Below, one piece after another: positions 57,973 to 64,000 of a stretch of DNA of 64,000 nucleotides. The number at the start of each line of letters is the position of its first letter. Position 1 is the stretch's first letter. A program made the translations under genes and the position numbers. This DNA is from Erythroxylum novogranatense (lineage: Eukaryota; Streptophyta; Magnoliopsida; Malpighiales; Erythroxylaceae). Below the pieces are notes generated by a model. That model did not search any database, was not told the origin of the DNA, and saw only the letters and a program-made list of their open reading frames with translations. The stretch is from NCBI GenBank assembly GCA_029891385.1, contig CM057228.1, positions 61,387,783-61,451,782 on the forward strand, in the 5' to 3' direction.

Positions 57973-59300
57973 TCAGTCATTCATCGTCTCCTTGATCTCG
58001 CTGACTTCACCACGTAATTTGTCGATTTCACCATGAGTCCAACGTGAGGAGGATTGATCAACATTTGCTGAGGGAGCAGTGAACGGAATTGTTGTAGTAT
58101 AAGCATCAGAGGTAGGAATGTATTCATCATTGATCTTAATAGTTAGTGGACGAATAAATGTATCAGCTTCAGGAAGATCTAAGTCAAACGGAGCAGGCAG
58201 CATCAACAAATGTCTTCCTTGCAAGGGTAATGCTTCTGCTTGAATAGATAGTGTATCAGATAAAGGTCTAATACGCAAAACTGTCTAAACAAGGAATTCT
58301 ATAAACGTCCCTGTGATAACTTTTCCCCCATCGACGCTTCTCTTTGCTTGTCAAGATACCGCTACCGCTTCATCTTTATTCTGTGTAGAAGCGCATGCAT
58401 CATTAATTCTACGCACTTCTTCTTCAATCTGATCTACGGAAGGATTATCACAAACTTCTTCAGGAAATAGTTTCGACTTCCCCTTAGTCAAATCCAAAGG
58501 ATATATTGGCTGGATATCTGGTACAACCTTTATTTCCGTTTTTTCGTGATTGGAAAAATAGTACACGGCTTCATGTGGAATTTTTGTAGGTATGGTCAGA
58601 AAGATCCTCAAAGCATCGTAGATCATCTTTTCATCTTCTTTCAGTAAGTCCCATGTGTCACTATTTATTGACATAGGTTGTACGAGAGTCACTGTCTTCT
58701 TCATTAGTTGACTACCGATGGCGATATCAGTTTTCTTGGTAACAAAATCAACCATTCTGATCTTCAGCTTATGTTTTCTAAAAAACTTATGATAGTTATA
58801 TACCATCAGACAAGGTTCATTTGGTTCCTCCTGTTATTCTTGATCCGAGTCTGATTCTGCTGTTGCCTCTGGTTGAGCTTCAATAGGATTCTTCGAACTG
58901 TGCTTTGCTCCACCGGTTCCTCCTGCTGAGCAATGGGATTTCTCAACTCGCTCCGCTTCGCTTTCTTTTTTTGAGCAAAGATCAAAGGTTTCTTTCTTTC
59001 GACTAACCTCCCTAGCAGTTGACACAGTCTTCTTCTGACTAATCTTCTTAGTCTTGTCTTCTACTTCACTACCTTCAAGATTTCAGATTTGAGATTTTTC
59101 TCTTTCAGATTCTGATTTTCTTTTCTTTTCAGGCTCTTTGGCTTTTCTGGCTGTATCCTCTTCTAGAATAGAAATTAACGACCTTGTCGCTTTAGGTGCA
59201 CAAGATTGAGGAGTTTGTTCCGACTGCTTTCATGCTCTTCTCTTCTTGTTGCCTTAGAGTCCTAATCCTCGGTGATCTCTTCGCCTTCTTCTTAACTTCA
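57973..59300 (-). pseudogene. Downstream part of the copia additional ORF (broken)
   Basis: Successive minus-strand frames 59025-58834 (Lys/Glu/Ser-rich), 58806-58351 (MVYNYHKFFRKHKLKIRMVD, TPHEAVYYF-type region) and 58278-57973 (ending SSRWTHGEIDKLRGEVSEIK, a short coiled coil) lie in order with small gaps. They look like one long protein interrupted by stops and frameshifts, continuing the ORF that starts at 60334. No membrane segment is evident. Confidence 0.6.
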
Positions 59301-59317
59301 CTTAAAAGACTTTCTCC

Positions 59318-60334
59318 TTATCTTTTTGGCGCACCTTCTTCTGTCCTTTGAGGTAGACTTACTTCGATTTGAGGACTTGCCAATTTTATCAGCGGTCTTC
59401 CTATCATTCTTCTTATTTCATCCACAGGCGATCTTATACTCACTTGAGTTCGGAGACTTGAAGCGCGGGACTTCTTCGATACACGCTCCCCCTCAGTTCT
59501 TGTTCTCCTTGAAGAGTCGACTTCTTCTTTAATCACTGTCCTCAGACCCATTCGCCATATTGTGATTGAAGTACTCTTCACTGGTACAATCCTTCTATTT
59601 CCTCTGTGTAGAAGGACTCTGGATTCCTTAAAAATCCTTGTAAGAAGCATGCCGTAAGGATAGCTATTTGTATCCTTCATCCCCTTAATCATACAATGAA
59701 AGATTAAGAAGGGTAAATCAATGGGATTGTGATTCAGCAGGTAGAACAAGCATTGTTCATCCAGGGTGGTCACTAAATGTCTGGATCCTGCTCTGGGTAG
59801 AATGCAATTAAACAGAATAGCATGAAGAACCCTAGCTTTTGGGATCAGATTTAAAGTCTTCCTCTCCGAAGGGTCGTTCACTCCATATAACTGTTTGCTA
59901 ACATCTTCTTCCTTCATATTGACCATTGTCATCCATTTAGCCTTGGTTGACAGAGTCTCACCAACCGATGGACAATCGGTCACCTTCCTTATCAGCTCCT
60001 TAGTGATAATAACAGTTATACCGTCTACCGAAGATACAATGGTGTTGTCTACAAGTTGAGAGTTTTTCCAAAAATCGAAAACCTCATTAGTGTAGACTGG
60101 TTCTCGTACCTGGAAGAAATTCCTCCAACCAACTCTTTCAATCTCTGGTTCTACGTCCATTCCATCATTCCGCAATGACTCAAAATCCACATGCCTTCTG
60201 AATATCATAGCTGCCTCTATTGTTTCAGAACGAAAACTATTTCTGGTTAGCTTTTCGTCTAGGGTAGGATGATTGAGAGAATTTGGAAAGCAAGATGAAT
60301 CGTCTGGAGATGAGAATAACTGCAATGATATCAA
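59318..60334 (-). CDS. Additional ORF of the SIRE-type copia element (plant transposon protein type), 338 aa
   Basis: An open frame on the same strand as pol, starting about 150 bp after the RNase H end. Middle region: FFQVREPVYTNEVFDFW, then LNLIPKARVLHAILFNCILP and TLDEQCLFYLLNHNPIDLPF, then YGMLLTRIF. I recall this order from the 'putative plant transposon protein' family found as an extra ORF in SIRE-type and some Athila elements. The second half is Arg/Ser/Thr-rich and basic (KKSRASS, RRMIGRPL). No signal peptide or transmembrane helix is visible, so an envelope role is not supported here. It stays open for 338 codons although the neighbouring pol is broken. Start and true end are uncertain. 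Confidence 0.65.
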   Translation of the reverse strand: MISLQLFSSPDDSSCFPNSLNHPTLDEKLTRNSFRSETIEAAMIFRRHVDFESLRNDGMDVEPEIERVGWRNFFQVREPVYTNEVFDFWKNSQLVDNTIVSSVDGITVIITKELIRKVTDCPSVGETLSTKAKWMTMVNMKEEDVSKQLYGVNDPSERKTLNLIPKARVLHAILFNCILPRAGSRHLVTTLDEQCLFYLLNHNPIDLPFLIFHCMIKGMKDTNSYPYGMLLTRIFKESRVLLHRGNRRIVPVKSTSITIWRMGLRTVIKEEVDSSRRTRTEGERVSKKSRASSLRTQVSIRSPVDEIRRMIGRPLIKLASPQIEVSLPQRTEEGAPKR

Positions 60335-60479
60335 CTTCAGGCAACTTGAAGGGTCTTATCACGCGTATTCTAGAATCATAGGATTTCAAGATCGCGAGGC
60401 GCTTCCTCCAAAACTTTCTTGTCGGAGAAGTTACCACCAGAACTCACCGCTTCTCGACGCCGCTAATTTTGACGTCCCT

Positions 60480-61081
60480 TTAGCTCGACTGCTTGCTTAA
60501 CATGACCATGTTAAGGTTGCGTCTGATCTTCTGGAACCATTCTTCACTTAATGGTTTAGTGAAGATGTCTGCCCACTGATACTCTGTTTCGATGAACCGT
60601 AGGCGCACTACCTTCCTCTGAACATAGTCTCTCAGAAAGTGATGTCTAACTTCGATGTGCTTCACTCTAGAATGCTGAATCGGATTCTTCGACAGATTAA
60701 TTGTACTTGTGTTATCGCAGAGATTGAATCTCTCTTCGAATCGAATAGTCTTCGTTGATATTTGATCCACAACGTCTGTGAACAACAGCTTGCAGCAGAC
60801 ATATACTCTGCTTCGACAGTTGAAAGAGCTATCAAGCTTTGTCTCTTACTTGACCAGGAAACTAGGTTTGCACCAAGAAAGTGACATCCTCCATTTGTGC
60901 TCTTCCTTTCAATTCTATCTCCGGCATAGTCCGCGTCGCAATATCCGATTAACCTGAAATCTTTACCTTTCTCAAACATTAAGCAAAGATCAGTAGTACC
61001 TGCAAGATATCTCATAATTCTTTTAACAACGATAAAATGAGACTTTCTAGATCGGCTCGAATCTTGCACACAAGCATACAC
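60480..61081 (-). pseudogene. Copia RNase H (two overlapping frames)
   Basis: 61081-60662 holds RLIGYCDADYAGDRIERKST, GANLVSWSSKRQ and LSTVEAEYMSAASC: RNase H acidic residues present. 60785-60480 gives the C-terminus KHIEVRHHFLRDYV and YQWADIFTKPLSEEWF. The two overlap in different frames, so a frameshift lies at about 60700-60780. Confidence 0.9.
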
Positions 61082-61099
61082 CTAACAAAATATCAGTCT

Positions 61100-62515
61100 A
61101 CTTGTCAGAAGATACAAGAAAGAACCGATCATCCTCTATACTGAGGTTTGATCCACCTTCTTACCAAGTTCATTTTGGACAAAAGGTTTGAAGGGTGCAT
61201 CTGAGTCGCCATAGGCTTCACATTATTCATATCAAACTTGAGCAACAATTCTTTCACGTACTTTTGTTGATGAATAAAAATTTTCTCTTCGGTTTGCTTA
61301 ACTTGCAACCCAAGAAAAAACTTTAATTCACCCATCATGCTCATTTCAAACTCTTTCTTCTTTAGATTCTCAAACTTCATGCATAGCTTGTTCAAGTAGC
61401 ACCAAAATAATATCATCAACATAAATCGAACTAAAATAAAATCATTATGAAAATTCTTCCTAAAGAGCGCCTTATCAACTTGACCTCTACTAAAACCATT
61501 CTCTAAAAGAAAAGTACTCAGACGATCATACCAAGCTCTAAGAGCTTGCTTCAGTCAGATAAGGCTTTATGAAGTCTATAGACATGGTCCGATTCTTAAC
61601 ATCCTCGAAACCAAAGGTCGCTAACATACACCTCTTCGCCTATAAAACCATTCGTAAAGGCACTCTTTACATCCATCTGAAACAACTTTATATTATGACA
61701 GATCGCATATGCCAAAGAATATCCTAATGGCTTCAAGTCTTGCCATCGGAGCATATGTCTCTATCAGTCTATTCCTTCACGTTATTGCCTTGTGCTACTA
61801 ATCTAGCCTTATTTCGACTTACTCTTCCTGATTCGTCTAACTTATTCTTAAAGACCCATCTGGTTCCTATAATAGATTTCTTAGGGGGTTTTGGAACTAA
61901 GAACCACACATTATTCCTAGTAAATTGATTCAGCTCCTCTTGCATGGCTAGCACCCAAGCTTCGTTTCGAAGAGCTTCCTCAACCTTTTTAGGTTCTATT
62001 TCAGAGATAAAAGCCACATTAGCTTCTCTTCTGAATCTGGACCTTGTTCTAACTCCTTCTGAGGTCTCTCTGATAATCAACTCTTCTGGATGAGAACTTT
62101 TATATTTCCAGTCTCTTTTCAGTCCGATAGTTTCTGGAATATCTTCCATTTTGTCTACTTGAGTTCCTGATGATGAAGTTTCTGTTATATCATCTAAGTT
62201 CTTTGAAGGACCTTCACTTTCCATGCCATCTTCCTTATAGGATTGGGAACTATCATCAAACTTGACATGGATGGTCTCCTCAACTGTCTTTGAAGTAAGG
62301 TTGTACACCCGAAATGCCTTAGACGATGATGAGTAGCCTAGAAAAATTCCTGGATAGTTCTTTGAATCGAATTTATCCAACAGCTCCTTTGTATTCAGAA
62401 TAGAGCATTTGCACCCAAATGGATGAAAGTAAGATATATTTGGTCTTCTTTCATTCCATAACTCATAAGGAGTCTTCTTCAACAAGGGTCGCAACAGAAT
62501 TCTATTCGAATACAA
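61100..62515 (-). pseudogene. Copia integrase C-terminus and reverse transcriptase (frameshifted)
   Basis: 62515-61769 covers the integrase C-terminal segment (TPYELWNERRPNISYFHPFGC, FLGYSSSSKAFRVYN), the linker and the RT start (EAWVLAMQEELNQFTRNNVW, GTRWVFKNKLDESG). After several shifts (61769-61430 is badly decayed) the catalytic box YVDD appears at 61412-61423, in a frame different from the following 61422-61129 frame (MGELKFFLGLQVKQ). Pol is therefore inactive in this copy. Confidence 0.88.
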
Positions 62516-62525
62516 GACGTCAGAT

Positions 62526-63278
62526 TCACGCCTTCGCCTGTAAGTATTTAGGAAGATTCATCTCACACAACATGATCCTTGCCATCTCTTGAATCGTCCT
62601 GTTCTTCCTTTCAACAACCCCATTCTGTTGAGGAGTCATAGGAGCAGAGAAATTGTGGGAAATTCCATTTTTCTCACAGAATAATCTAAACTTCTCATTC
62701 TCAAACTCTCCACCATGGTCACTCCCGACATCGCTATAGACATTCCTTTTCATTCTCAGTAACTTTCTGGATAAGGTCCTAAAGCACTTAAAAGATTCAT
62801 CTTTGTGTGATAAAAACAATATCCAACAAAATCGAGTAAAATCATCAACAATAACAAGTCCATATTTCTTTCCACCAAGACTTATTGTCCTTGTTGGACC
62901 AAATAAATCCATATGTAACAATTCTAAAAGTCTAGATGATGTTACAAAAGTTTTAGAAGAAAAAGAAGTTTTAACTTGTTTTCCTTTCAAACAGTTTTCA
63001 CAGAAAAACTCTTTGTCAAAACTTATTTTTGGTAATCCTCTCACCAAATCATGTTTTACCAACTTTGAAATATGTTTAAAAGAGACATGACCTAGCATTT
63101 TATGCCAGATTATTCTTTCTTCTTCGGAAGATAGAAAACATGAAATATTTTGGCTTTGAAAATCTTCTAAATCAATTTTGTAAAGATTGTTTCTTCTCTT
63201 GGCAGAGAAAAGTATAGACCCATCTTTGTTTTCGACTTGCAAAGATTTTGATTGAATGTGACCGTGAAACCGAATCAC
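62526..63278 (-). pseudogene. Copia GAG-pre-integrase and integrase core
   Basis: An open 250-residue frame. It has the zinc domain H-x-H-C-x2-C (IIWHKMLGHVSFKHISKL, FFCENCLKGKQ), then the core with first Asp in LLELLHMDLFGP, DDFTRFCWILF, second Asp in SDHGGEFENEKF and Glu in QQNGVVERKNRTIQEMARIML. All DDE residues are present. It breaks at 62526, where the next frame takes over. Confidence 0.92.
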
Positions 63279-63289
63279 ACAATTGATCG

Positions 63290-64000
63290 ACGCTAATCAA
63301 GTTATGTTTCGCACCATCAATAAGCAAGACATTATTTATGCATGCAAAGGAATCTTTACCTATTTTACCGATTCCAATAATCTTGCCTCACTGGTTGTCT
63401 CCGAAAGTTACCGATCCTCCTTCTTATAATGAAGGTCTAGGAACATAGACCTTCTTCCCGCTATATGTCGCGAGCATCCACTATCTAAATACCAATGGTG
63501 CTTGCCAGATTTTCCAAGGAAGGATATCGCAGGAGAAACTATTTTATTTTTGGTACCCAAATTTTCTTGGGTCCTTTATGGTTAGTAGTATGCATATGAT
63601 GAGTTCTTTGATGCATATAACTATAACGTTGATTAAAATGAGATTTATTATGGTTTCTCTTTTGAAAGAAAGTTTTTATGAGACCGAGTCTTGTTACTCA
63701 GTAAATCCTAATCCAGCTTTATCCTTTAATGTCTACATTTTCCAAGCATCTCATTCATTTTCTTAGTGCTCTCGTGAAGGTAGCTAAATCAATGATGTAT
63801 TCTTAATTTTAGTTTAAGTTGATTAATCTCTTCTCGACCGTTTATTACTTTATTTTCTCCTCTAATTTCTTCTTTAGATGCACATTTTCTCTCTATTACT
63901 TCAGTATGTCTAATATTTTCTGCATACTTTTTCTTTAACAGCTTGTACTATTTTAGAATAGCATGAGAATCTTCTAACAATTCTGAGTAGGCATCATGCA
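63290..64000 (-). pseudogene. Copia protease and gag-protease linker (broken)
   Basis: Minus-strand frames: GPKKIWVPK (about 63570), then WYLDSGCSRHIAG (about 63500-63460), the copia aspartic-protease active site (DSGCSRH), then GSVTFGD and a NHNLISV-like end at about 63310. Frames shift at least twice. 63650-64000 probably encodes the end of gag, but I recognise no zinc knuckle in it. Confidence 0.8.

Larger units (their letters stand above)
56718..64000 (-). mobile_element. SIRE/Maximus-type Ty1/copia element (3' part)
   Basis: Minus-strand order from the right edge: protease region, GAG-pre-integrase and integrase, RT, RNase H, an additional ORF, polypurine tract, 3' LTR (57716-56718). 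The linker GPKKIWVPK at about 63570 and an extra ORF after pol are hallmarks of the SIRE/Maximus lineage. The pol is frameshifted in several places. gag, the primer site and the 5' LTR lie beyond the window. Its predicted target duplication at the left is CCTTT (56713-56717). Confidence 0.88.

Noticed and set aside
59318..60334. Envelope-like gene of the copia element
   Set aside because: No signal peptide, cleavage site or transmembrane helix can be seen; kept only as an additional ORF.
1..64000. tRNA or rRNA genes
   Set aside because: No cloverleaf A/B-box pair or rRNA core sequence was recognised by eye; a covariance-model scan was not possible.

Overview
This is a stretch of a eudicot plant nuclear chromosome: AT-rich, with one large multi-exon host gene embedded in layers of mobile DNA. 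The host gene is recognised by protein similarity recalled from Arabidopsis. The plant assignment rests on that gene and on typical plant LTR-retrotransposon lineages with tRNA-iMet primer sites. I cannot name the species.

Layout. (a) 1-11.6 kb is all retrotransposon. A minus-strand Tat/Athila-like 3' end (1-766) is interrupted by a decayed plus-strand Ty3/gypsy element (767-7927). Its 3' LTR also serves as the 5' LTR of a second, chimeric element (to about 9.73 kb), where the gag of one family is fused in frame to the integrase of a chromodomain family. A minus-strand gypsy gag remnant follows (about 10.1-11.3 kb). (b) 11779-33933, minus strand, is a complete NAP1 gene (NAP1/NAPP/GNARLED, a subunit of the SCAR/WAVE complex). 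I traced 23 coding exons, all with GT-AG introns and continuous phase, giving 4158 nt and 1385 aa, plus a probable 5'UTR intron. Introns 11, 15 and 17 are swollen by insertions: a copia-LTR/LINE chimera, a deleted copia, a 5'-truncated L1 with target-site duplication, a 1.3-kb foldback and a TIR element. (c) About 35.4-38.45 kb is a PIF/Harbinger element, minus strand, with a Myb-like ORF1, a broken DDE transposase and a striking CGTCTGCGTT array. (d) 39.06-39.85 kb is the C-terminal end of a hAT transposase, cut by a large LTR element. (e) 39855-56717 is a LARD-like element A, minus strand, with about 4.0-kb LTRs and a 3.1-kb non-coding interior. Its 3' LTR is split by a second complete LTR element B (40540-49962), which has 4.4-kb LTRs around a 0.63-kb interior and a perfect TTAAA duplication. 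(f) 56718-64000 is a SIRE/Maximus-type Ty1/copia element, minus strand, inserted into the 5' LTR of A and running off the window. It carries an extra ORF between pol and the 3' LTR.

The recurring theme is recombination between retroelement families. Two independent chimeras (gypsy gag/chromovirus integrase, and copia LTR/LINE ORF2) look like products of template switching. The order of nesting at the right is hAT, then A, then B and the copia. NAP1 has stayed intact through all of this, although its primary transcript should contain several long self-complementary segments.
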